From NCBI GenBank assembly GCA_024291935.2, contig JAGTYA010000025.1, forward strand, positions 8,639,501 to 8,703,500: a DNA stretch of 64,000 bases. The letters are read 5' to 3'. The notes under the pieces were generated by a model. That model was not told the origin of the DNA and ran no database searches. It was given only the letters and a program-made list of their open reading frames with translations. The DNA is from Okapia johnstoni (taxonomy: Eukaryota; Chordata; Mammalia; Artiodactyla; Giraffidae). The position numbers and the translations under genes are program-made. Shown here one piece after another: positions 26,890 through 38,600 of this stretch. Each line of letters starts with the position of its first letter. Within the stretch, counting starts at the first letter, position 1.

Positions 26890-28185
26890 CAAAGATACTA
26901 AAGACACGTCAGAGAAATAATACTGAAAAAAAGCCGAGGCTGCCTGTGTTTCCCTAGTTATTAATATCTAGGAGTAGCACTAAAAATTTTCATGCCTTCA
27001 GTTGGGACCTCATAAAGATTTGAAATGCTTTTTGGAGCTTCTAAGACCTGGTGAGGAGGCATTCACTTCCGCCAGGAATTGAAGCCGTCCCGCCGGAGGA
27101 TAATCCAATTTTTAGATTATTTCCGCCCGCATTTCTTCTTCCGAAGTGCGCCTCTTAGTGGCCAGGAGAGAGCAAAACATAGAGTTCCTAATAATTCTCT
27201 CAGGCGAGTTTATAAACAGCATTGAGACTGTTAAAACACTCATTCGGTGGGTTTCGCACAGTTCCATGAGGTACTTCTATTAATTTCCTCATTTTACATA
27301 TGTATGGAGTGAAGTTTGGAGATTTCACATACACACACACACAAATCCACACTTCTAACCATGACGGTCTGGTTATTCATTGTTCTTGGCTTGTTTAATT
27401 TCAGCTTTTGTTTTTAACATTAATGTGAAAATCAAATTTCAAGAGAAAAGAAAACGGCCCTTGATTCCAAGACCCGAGCACAAGACGGATGTCTTGTCAT
27501 CCGTGATTTTGGTAGTTACACAGCCAGACAGGCACGGAAGCAGAGATGGATGGATTGTGTTGTTGACTGTGTGATGGGTGAGAAGGGAAGGGAGTGTTGA
27601 CAACTCCTTGGTGAGATTCTGACTGTGGAGAGGGAGTGTGAGGAGACCCGGAGACATGAGATGGGAGTTGTGAAGGGAATGTCTTGTCCAAAATCCCATC
27701 GCTGGCAGCACCACACCTCAGGAATCCTGTTTGTCCTGCGGCCGTAGGAGTCAGCCGGGATGCCCAGCACAGAGGCACTGAGCTAACAGCAGCCCACAGG
27801 GTGTGTGTCGTGATGGAAAAGGTCTTGACGGGGTCAGATGGGTGAGTCAGGGGAAGGGCTCATGAACCAGAGAGTATGCTTGCAGTTGCGAAAGGCCCAA
27901 GAGTTTTGGAAGTAGTGACCCAAAGGGCTCCGTCTTGGGGGGGATGAGGGACATGCTGCTGCTTATTTCAAGAGGAGGGCACAGGGGTACCCACACTGCC
28001 TGCTGCTTCCTGGTGGGCACTGAGGTCCAGGATGAGAGGCTGGAGAGGTCATGCCAGCATCCCTGTCAACACCCCAGGAAATGTGCCTGCTGTTTTCCCC
28101 AGACCCTGGACCCCAGCTTTCCAACACCCCTCTGGCCACAGCTCCCGAGTCTGGAAATTACATCAGCTGAATCACAGGTGAAATG
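26890..28185. other. RPL32-EFCAB12 intergenic interval
   Basis: No coding exon is recognised here. Three more TTCCG-type motifs lie at 27065-27146 (ACTTCCG, TTCCG and CTTCCGAAG), perhaps an outlying part of the RPL32 promoter. The remainder is unannotated unique sequence up to the EFCAB12 3' end. Confidence 0.5.
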
Positions 28186-28205
28186 AGGAAAAACCCCAAC
28201 TCGGT

Positions 28206-28211
28206 TTTATT
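28206..28211 (-). terminator. EFCAB12: EFCAB12 poly(A) signal
   Basis: AATAAA on the minus strand lies about 240 bases past the EFCAB12 stop. Confidence 0.65.
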
Positions 28212-28447
28212 TCAACAGGACAGAGGTCAGGAGAGGGAGACACTCAAAAACCACATCTTTCCCAGGACACATCTACCCTCTGAGACACTGAAACGCTTTG
28301 TCTAGAGACAGCTGGCCCAGACCTTCCCACTGAAACGACTTCTCTTGTCTGGCTCTTTGACGCCCTCCCTGCGTCTACGGCTCTGGGCTGCCAGCTGCAC
28401 TAGTGCCTGGCCCCAGGATGGCTAGGTCTGGCGACACCTGGGCCACT

Positions 28448-28706
28448 CTAGTTGATGTCATAGATCTTGTGGGCATCGTAATAGGTGCAGGTCATGTAAC
28501 TCATGTCCTTAATGGGCCACCAGTGGTCGGAGTGGTAGGTGGCCGAGTAGACGTGGGGCCGGTGTTGGACACAGCTGAAGATGGCCAGGCTCCGGTCCAC
28601 AGTCACAGTGGGCAGGTAGAGCCGCAGCTTGTCCAGGAGGTGACCCGGCCAGAAGAAGTTGGGATGGGTTAGCTGCGGACTGCTGGGCTTCTTCTTCTTC
28701 AGCTTC
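28448..28706 (-). CDS. EFCAB12: EFCAB12 last coding exon with stop
   Basis: This exon encodes [20 protein letters not shown] through HKIYDIN and ends at TAG. It contains the conserved [17 protein letters not shown] and [13 protein letters not shown] motifs. The acceptor is CCCCAG. Confidence 0.9.
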
Positions 28707-29646
28707 CTGGGGAAGGAGAGGACAGAGACAGTCATGGAGACAGGGGGCAGCTGGGGCTCCTTCCCAGCTGAGCCTGCCGCTGTGAGCAGTGGAGGTGCAG
28801 CACTGTGCTAAGCACTCTAGTACTCTGCTGTCCTGTCTGCCTCACCAGCAAGGACCCAGAGGCCTAGAGAGGAGAAGTCATTTCCCCAAGGCCACCCAGC
28901 TGGCAAGTGGCGGGGGGCAGGCTTGACCGCCAGTCGGCTGCCTCTAAATCCAGACTCTTAAAATGCACACCAGCTGTTCTGTAGAGGCATTTTCACGTGC
29001 TGTTCAGAGGGCAGCCGCTGGAGTCAGCACACCTGGGTCCAAATCTCTGCTCCACCACTTAATAGATCCGTGACTTGGAGCAAGGTAGTCAACCTTCCTG
29101 TACGGCAGTTTCCTCTTCTGTGAAATGGGAATGCTAAGAGAAACTTCATAGGGTTGTGGAGAGGATTTACATGAATTAACAAGTGGAGAGCAGTGTCTGC
29201 CTGGCACGCTGGTGCGTGCATGTGTGCTAAGTCTCTTCAGTCGTGTCCTACTCTCTGCGACCCCATGGCCTGTAGCCTGCCAGGCTCCTCTGTCCATGGG
29301 ATTCTCTGGGCAAGAATACTGGAGTGGGTTGCCATGCCCTTCTGCAGAAGATCTTCCTGACCCAGGGATCGAACGCACATCTCCTGAGGCTCCTGCACTG
29401 CAGGTGGATTCTTTACTGCTGAGCCACCAGGGAAGCCCCTGGCACTCTTAAGGGTCATTTTACAGATCCTCAGCTCCTGGGCACTGAGTCCTGGATGCTG
29501 GGTCCCAGGTCCCTGCAATACTCGAGTCCCAGGTCCCTTCCTCCCCCCTGCCCCCCTGCCAGAGTTAGATGATCACTACAGACCTGATGAATTCCTCAAA
29601 TTCCTTAAAATTGATTTTCTTGATTTTCTTCGGCATTTTCCTGGTG

Positions 29647-29690
<44 letters not shown>

Positions 29691-32600
29691 CTTGTCAGGA
29701 GACAGGAAACCCAGGTCAGTGGGGCCTCAGGGAGTAAGTAGGTCAGGGTGACAGGGGCCCGCCTCTGAGTCCAGACCAGAGCCCTGGAAAGAGAACTTCT
29801 TCTCCCTCAGCGGGGCCCGGACTCTGTCCACCATGCTCCACTGGAACACACAGTGGACTGGAGTGTCTGGACCTCTGGGCCCCTACTGGGGAGGTAGACA
29901 GGATGGCAGCCCTGGGATCCTAGCCTGGATGGCTGGGCGACTTGGGGCAGGTCAGTCCCCTTGTGGGGCCTCAGGTTTCTCGTTCCCCAGCATGGAGACC
30001 TCTCAAGCCATTACGAGACATGCTCAGTCATCTGAATCCTTTTTGTGCCCCCGACTTCCACTTGCCCTCCAGAGCTGAATCCCGCCTTGAGGACAAGGGT
30101 GGTAAAAGCTAATGCCCCAAACCTGGGGCCTGGTAGATGTCACTTAATCGCCACAGCACTCTTTCCCAGCAAGCCTGCATCTGGCCTCAGGGGGCCTCTA
30201 TCCTTTATAACTGGGGCCTATCTGAGCAGGACAAAAGTTACTTTCTCAGCTTCTCGCGGCTCATGGTTCAGGAATTGGTGGCAGCCACGCAGGGGATCAC
30301 CAGGGGATCAGAGAGGACTCTTTAGGCGACCAGCTGCCTGGCTCAGGCTGAGTTCTTCCCCGCCAGGACTGTGGTCAGAACCACCTGCAGGCGAAGCCCA
30401 CTCCTACACTTAAGAATGGCCTGAAGGGATAGGCTATGACAATCAGTGCTCAGGTGCTAAGGGCCCTCACTGTGTGTGTGGTAAACCTGTTAGGCCCATT
30501 TTACAGATGAACATGCTGAGGTTCAGTGAGCGAGATAACTGTCCATTTGACCCCCGGTCTGTCAGATTTCCACTCGGCTCCACTGCTTCCCACCCTTGCT
30601 GTCTAGCCAGACCACCCGAGCAGGCATCTGGCAGCGATGGACAGTGTGGGAAGGTCCTCCTCCTCCCCCGTCATGGTATTTGGTCAGCTGCCCCTTCTCC
30701 CCTCCCTCCCTCCACTCTGCAGTCTCCACCAGAGCTGGCTGGTAGCCTGCTCACCGGTCACCTCCTGACAAAGGAGGACATTCTCTTAGAGAAGACTTGG
30801 GCTGATCTGAGGGTCGGGGGAGGCCCCACGGCAGAGTTCTTTTCTCCGGGCAGGAGTGTGCAAGCCCACCTTTTGCTAGAGAAGGCAGAGGAGGGGTTGC
30901 CACCACTGTCCTTGGCAGGGGCCCTACACTCAGCCCACGATTCGTGAAGAGGCCTCCCTGGTTTCTCTAAGAAGTCCTTCTTTTTAACCTTTTCCAGAGA
31001 CCTTAAGGTCACGTAGGATGCAGTCAGGACGGCAGCTGCGTGGGGGTGAGGCAAGGAGGCTGGGGAGACACGTGCTGGGGGGACACGCGGCCAGTCCGTG
31101 GGTATCAGGTGGGCTGGACATACCGGGTAAGGACACAGACACCGGCCTGTGACCTCCCCGTAACTGCCCACCACCCCCCAGCCATGGGGCATCAGTGGGC
31201 AGGAGCGCAGGGTGGGGGAAGAGGCGCTGACACTCAGCTTGTCAGGCTTCTGAGCCACAGGCACGGGAACGCCCTGGGGCCGGAGCAGGGCCAGGTTCGC
31301 ACTGAAGGGCTTGAAGTCAGAGTAGTAGCCTCCCGGCTGCCGGATCGGGCGCACCTGGTCCTTCTGGAAAATGATCTTGTCCCCCGGGTACATCAGGGCT
31401 GTGAGCAGGAGGAGAAACACGGCCTGTCAGCCCGAGACCCCTCCCCAACCCCAGCCTTTGGGGCCGAGGGGGGCTATTTTAAAAGACAAATTCACATTCT
31501 TGTTTGACAAGATTTTTCTTACATACATTTTTTTTTTTTACTTTATTTACTTTATTATTTTTTTGGTCTCCAAGGGCACATGGGATCTTAGTTCCCCGAC
31601 CAGAGATCGAACCCCACAGTTCCCTGCACTGGAAGCCTTAAGCCTCCAGGGAAGTCCCTTTACTTTTTATTTTTAAATGATGGTAGGTTCACAGCAAGTT
31701 GCAAAAGTAGTGCAGCAGGTCCCCAAGCCCTTCCCCAGCCTCCCCGATAGTGGTGAGTGCGTCCTGCCAGCACGCTGTCGGGAAGTGGGGCTGGCAGGCT
31801 ACCACCACTCAGGGGACCAGAGATGAGGGCGCCTGTTCAGAACCAGGGCGGCAGTGGACCCGAGGCCTGGGGGCAGTTAGGAGGGAGCCGGGCCCCACAC
31901 CCTGCTCTGCAGGGGCGGCCTGGTCAGGAGTCCCTGAAGGAGGAAGGGAGGCCTCACCCAAGACTTCACTGGATTAACTTAGACTCGGTGGATGGTGGGT
32001 TTTCTCATGCAGAAGCACTGGGGGGCCCCACCTCCTGCAGCTACTAAGCAGGGCTCACCCCAGCATCTCATGTTCTGGATACAGTGATGGAGGTTTACTC
32101 TCCAGGTTATTAATTTTTTTTTAGGGGGTTTTGTTGTTGTTTTTTAGTTGGTGAATCAACTACAGTTTATTGCTTAGAATGCCCCCTCCTTAGAATGCCC
32201 AACACAGATTTATTTCTTCACATTATCTGTTTTGGCTGAGAGGCTTGTGGGATCTTAGTTCTCTGACCAGGGATGGAACCCAGGCCCCTTGCTTTGGAAG
32301 CTCAGTGTCTTAACAACTGGACCGCCAGGGAAGTTCAAGATTTTTTTTCATTATTATTAATATTTATTTATTTGGCTGCACCAGGTCTTAGTTGCCAGGG
32401 AATTTCAATCTCTAGTTGCAGCATGTGGGATCTAGTTCCCCAACCAGGGGGTCAAACCCAGGCCCCTTGCAGTGGCAGCATGGACCACCAGGGAAGTCCC
32501 AGATTTTTAATGTTGGTTATTTGGGTGGAGGGCAGAGATTGCACAGGTGAGATGGCAGAGGGAAGGGGGAGATGGGCAACATCAACATTTTTAAAAGGTT

Positions 32601-35600
32601 TACGTGATTTTTTAAACAACATTTTTAATGTATATACCTATAGGACTTCTGAAAAATGACTTAGAGAACTAATCCATGTGAATAGCAAATAAATAAGAAA
32701 AAGATTTGTGACAGGACAGTCATTAAATATTATTGGTGATCAACTCAGGCTGGGGGATTTTTTGTTTTGTATAAAGCTATATTCAGTGGGGAGGGGAAAT
32801 GCCTCGATGTTCTAGAAGTCTGGCCCATGGGCTTGAGGCCTGGGGTCTGAGCCCACCAAGCTCTAGCCTCAGGCACAGACCTGGAAGTGCCAGTGTTTAT
32901 GCTTCTGGTCTCTGTCATAAGGACAGCCAACAGATGGTGGCCAGAGATGGACTAGCGTCTTTTCCACTTGGACCAGTCAGAAGCAAAAGGAAGCCCACCC
33001 ACAGATGCTCCTATGTGCCCATGAGTGAGGGATCCTGCAAACAGGTGAAGCTCAGCTGTGTGCGGGCCCAGGAGTCAGCAAAAGCCAGTGGTGGAGAGAA
33101 TCAGTAAAGCCTCCATCCTCTGGTGGAGACAGACCAGCCGGCAGGTCTGGTGGCGAGACCTAGCCCACAGGAGCAGTCGTGTGCTCGGGAATCCTGGCTG
33201 CGTTTTAGAACACATGCAGCCCCACCGCTCGCCAAGCCCAGGTTATCTGGGAGCATGAGGCTCCCCGAGGAAGGAGGGAGGAAGGATGATTTCTTGAAAA
33301 GTCAGGGTTGAGAGCTGTGAGGTCACCTGCTGTATCTCTGCCCTCCCAGCCCAGATAGATGGCAGCAAGCGGCTGCCCAAGTGAGGGGCGTGCGGCGTGT
33401 GCAGGAAACAGTGACCATTTAGGCTGGTTGGCCTGCGCTCCTGAAGGCCGTTGGCCACTTCCTCCTGTATAGACCTGTTATGGCCTCACTTGTATCCCCA
33501 CAAATTCATATATTGAAGCCCTGACCCCTAGAATTTGTATTTGGAGATGAGGCCTTTTAAGAGGTGATAAAGCTAAAATGAAGCCACTAAGGAAGGCCTG
33601 AATCCAGTCTGACTGGTGTCCTTAGCAGAGGAAATCTGGGCACAGAGTGACAGCAGGGGCACATGTGTGCATGGAAACAACCATGTGAATAGACAGCCAG
33701 ATGGTGACTATCTGGAGGCCACAGAGAGCAATCTCAGAGGACATGAACCCGGCCAGCACCTTGATCTTGGACTTTCCAGCCTCCAGGATGGTGAGAAAAT
33801 ACCTTTCTGCTGTGTAAGCCCCTAGTCTGTGGTGTTTTGTTACAGCACTTCTACCAAACTAATACAAGACCCAAGGTCCTCTACACTGAGCGTTTGTTTC
33901 CCCTCCCAGGGGGGAAAAATGGAAACAACCAACAGTGACTGTTAACTCTTGTTCTCAGGGAAGTCACGGCACTCTCCATGTGTCCCTTTCTCAGAAAACC
34001 ACACCCCAGTACGGCCACAGCTCCTTCCTGCAAGGCTCCTACGGGGAAACCTCTGCCCTCCAGCGCAGCAGCGATCGGCCTGTTAAATACATACGTTCAT
34101 AAATGTGGGATGCCAGCATCATTACATTGTCATCAGGGGCATATGGGGCCACTCCTCTGCCCCGTGTCTCAGAAGCACACAGTCCACCCAGGAGTGGAGG
34201 GTTCAGATCTGCTTGGATACATGAAAACACAGGTCTTGCCCCAAGCAGAGGGCGGGACCAGTGGGAGAGCTCAAGGTTGAGACCTGTGGGCTGAGCAGAG
34301 GGCAAAGGGCTTCCGCAGAACCTGTCTCCACGTGCAGTCTTCCCTCCCTGTGGCAGAAGCACGGACAAACAGGCCTGGCTGAGACGAGTGGGTTTGGAAC
34401 ACTCCATGTGTCGTAGCGGTTACCTCTCCCACCCAGGCTTCCTGTCTGAAATCGCCTACTCTAATAAGCAAACTAATTCATACTTAGGAATAAAAAAATA
34501 GTTTCCCTTTATCATGCAATCACAATTCCCAAGGACAAAAGCATATTTGTAAAAAAGAATTAGACGTAAATATTAAATGAAACCATGCATTGTCTGCAAG
34601 TCTCATTCTTTAACCATCTTTTCCCTGATCCCACAACAGTTTTATCTGCTTAAGGAAATGGCTCTTATTGTCAATAAATATGAATACAAATAATTATGAT
34701 ATAACTACATTATTTCACCTTACAACTGCCTTTTGAGGTCTTCAAGTTCCGTTTTTTAGGAAACATCACATGCACAGATTCACTCACTATAACACCGAAG
34801 TATTTCCCACGTCGACACAGTAGTCGGTGCTCATTCGGGACTGTTCCTCCTGGCCCACCTCTGGCTCCCTCACCTGGTGCTCCCTTCCCTAGGCTGGGGA
34901 ACCTGGACTCTGGGGCTAGGGAGCGTGTGGGCCCTGCAGGGCTGTAAAATCCCCTCTCACAGTGAACCAGGGGACTTCCCTGGTGGTGCAGTGGACAGGG
35001 ATGCCTGCCAATGCAGGGGACAACAGGTTTGATCTCTGGTCTGGGAGGATCCCACGTGCTGCAGAGCAACTAAGCCCATGCACCAACTACTGAGCCTGTG
35101 CCGAGAACCCACCGCAAAGAGAAGCCTGGGCACTGCCACCAGAGTGCAGCCCCCGCTCCCCACAACGAGAGAAAAAGCCCACATGGCAACACAGACTGAG
35201 CATGGCCCCAAATAAATAAAAGCGAACCAGATGGGGCTGTTCTTCACCCCCCGCCAAGACCCCCTTCTCCCCAGCGTCTCCACCTTGGCATGGCGGTGTG
35301 GTTGGGTGCCCGTCGGCTGGGGAAGGACAAGCCTCAGGTGGCTGCCACCCTGGCCCCAGCTCGGGGGCCCCCTTTGCACCTTCCCAGTGGCCCCCGGGGG
35401 CCTGTACCTCTCATGAGGATGTCCTCGGTCAGCGGGAGGCCATGAGCCTCACAGACCTTCCAGCACCGCAGGTAGACCAGGAAGGTGTCCACGCGGGACC
35501 TGTTGAGGATGCCCTCCATCTCCCCGTGGATGGTGGTCGGCAGGCAGTGCTCATCAAAGTGCTTGTCCCCGCTGTGCACCAGGCGGCACCGCTCCGTGTA

Positions 35601-38600
35601 CTGGATGGAGGAGATGGCCAGCTGCGTGGAGAGCAGAGGCGGGCACTCACTCCTCCTTGCCTTCCTCCGGGCCCAAGGCATACATGGAGCCTCAGCTACC
35701 TCTCCTCCCAGGTTGCGTGAATGCAGGTGCTGATGTCAGCAACTCGGGAGGAAAAATCACCCATGGTCGAGGTGACCTCTGCATAACATGTGAATGGTCC
35801 ATGCACAAGATTCTGTGTGCACAGCTCCTTCCACAGAAGTGCACACGTGACTGTATACACATACAGAAGGCCCCGTGTGTGCGTGCTAAGTCGCTTCAGT
35901 CCTGTCCAACTCTTTGCGATCCCACGGACTGTAGCCCACCAGGCTCCTCTGTCTGTGGAATTTTCCCGGCAAGAATTCTGGAGTGAGTTCCCATTCCCGT
36001 TCTCCAGGGGATCTTCCTGGAGAACTCTGGGATTGAACCTGGGTCTCCTGCATTGCAGGCAGATTCGTTACCATCTGAGCCACCAGGGAAGCACCTAGAA
36101 CAGTGCCTGACACATCACAGGCTCTCAATAAATATTTATCAGGTGAATTAATTCAGACAATCAGTTCTCCCTTCCTTCACTCGACGTGTGTTTCTAGAGT
36201 GCCTACGCAGTGCCAGGCCCCAGGCCAGGTTCTTGGATTCCAGCTGTGATGAACGTGCAGTCCTGGTCTCAGGATTCAGTCATGATTCAACAGTTGGAGG
36301 AAGGGAACTCGGTACTTTCAGAAACATCACATCAACTCATCAGAAACCTTGGGAGGCAGGTGGTGTTCATACACGCAGAAGAGGGAGCGGGGAGGGAAGG
36401 AAGCCGGTGCCCCAGAACTCCTGCAGCCAGGTGGGGCACGTGGGGCAGATGGGCCCAGCCTGCCCGGTCCCCAAGCCCCATCCCTCCCCTGTCGGCGGGG
36501 GCACCTTGTTCTGCCGCTTCCTGTCTCGGTAGTGCTTGCCCACGTCTTCCATCTCCTCCAGCGTCATGGGCCGCGCCTCCATCTCCGTGTCGACCACGGG
36601 CACTGTCAGCAGGTCCATCTTGGGAGCCTCTGGGGATACATTCGCCTTCTGCTTCAGGGATGGACTCTGTGTGGAGCCGCTGTCCTTGGATGATCTGTAA
36701 TCTAGGGGTGGAGGGAAGAGGTGGAGGAAGGAGGAGCTGAGAGGGTACCCGGCCACGGAGCCCATCGGGCAGTTAACCAGTGTCGCCGAACGGGCGCCTT
36801 GAAGGGGTCCCTTCTTCCGGCTCCTCTGTGGCCTTCTCCTCCCTCTCCCGCACCCGGCCCCAGCCTTCCTGTCGCCGTTCCCATCCTCCAGCATCCTGCT
36901 TTCCCAGGCCTGCTTCAGGTCTCTGCGGCCCAGGGCAGAAATGAGATCCTGGCCCTGCCGCCTTCTAGATTTGAGACTTGTGGCCAGGTGGTCAGTCTCT
37001 CTGAGCGTCAGCTTCCTCCCTGCACGGGGAGGGGCAGAGGCGGATCCGTACCCTCTGTTGCAGTGGTCAGGGTGCTTTGCTGCTGAGCCAAAGACCACTG
37101 CTTGTAGGTGCTGGCCAGGTTATCCACTGTGATGCTGCTGTGCTTCCCCAGAGAACCGAGGTAGATCACAATATCCTCCACCTCCAGGTTTTTCAGAGGG
37201 GCTCCAATCTGAGGAGACAAGAGAAGCCCCCAGGCGGGCAGCCTGGCTCCAGACATCCTGCCAGGATGGCCAAGGCCTTGCCAGCCTGGCCCTGCTTCCC
37301 CGGCTAGTTTCATCCTCAGCCCCTCCCAGCTCTCACACCCAAGGTCCCTGAGGAGGAGCTCGGAGCCTCTCCCGGGGGCTCTGCACATTCTCATCCTGTG
37401 CCTTGACTCAGGCATTTTCCACTTTCTGCCTGAACAGCTCCCATCCCTCCTTGCAAACCCTAGTCCAGACATGTCTCCATATTTGCAGGGGCTGTTACTT
37501 CTTCCTCTGGCCTCCCTCTCCACTCCATTCCAATCTCATCCTTCCTGTACGGGACTGGAAGGAGGATCTCACATCTGTCATCTTTGTCCGTGAGGGACAC
37601 AGAGGCCTCCCTTAACTGAGGTAAAATAGAGTCAGAAATCTGATGCCCGGGACTCTTAACGATGGCGGGCAACTTCGGAGAAATATAATGCTTGCCAGAG
37701 ATACTGAATATTCAAGAAAAAACATTTTGAAAGGAAATGTAACTTTGTCAGCGTCTTTACACTGTAGATGTTATTCGCTGAGCTTTACTTAAAGACGATC
37801 AGAACTCAGGGACTTCCCTGGTGGTGTAGTGGCTGAGACACGATGCTTTCAATGCAGAGGGCCTGGGTTCGATCCCTGGTCAGGAAATCAGATCCCACAT
37901 CTTACTAAGAGTTCCCATGCAGTAACTAAGACTCAGTGCAGTCAAAATAAAAAAAAAAGATCAGAACTCACCTGGTGCTAAAGGATTTAGTGTTTGATTT
38001 TTTTGGTGACATTGATTAATGGCCCTTTATTTTTTGTTGTTTAAATGCTTGGAAATGTCGTTTAGATAATTATGTGGCATAAAGTGAGAGCATGAAAACT
38101 GCTGGTGATTTAAGACTGAAAAAGATGTAGCATTCCCCCTCTTTCCTAAAGTTTTTTAAAGGTATCATGTATTCAAAATACATAAAAGCTTAAGTCACCC
38201 AGACAGGAGTGAGCAAACTTTTTCTAGAAAGGGCCAGATGGTAAGTATTTTAGGCTCTGGGAGCCATGGGTCTCTGTCGTCGCTACTCAACTCTGTCCTC
38301 CTGGCATGAGAGCAGCCATGACGACGCATAGACAAATGCGTGTAGCTGTGTTCCAATAAAACTTTATCGATAAAAAAACAGGAAACCAGTTGGATTCAAC
38401 TCCTGGGGCACAGCTAGCAGAGCTCTGCTAGACCAACAGGACTTTCTGTGATGATGGGAAGGTGCTGTATCTGAGGGGTCCAGCAGTGGAGCGACTGCTG
38501 AGCACTCCAACTGTGGCCACTGTGCCTGAGGAACTGGAGTTCTAGTTATATTTATGTACAGTTAAATTGAATTTTTGAATACCACGTCAAGGTGTGGTCT

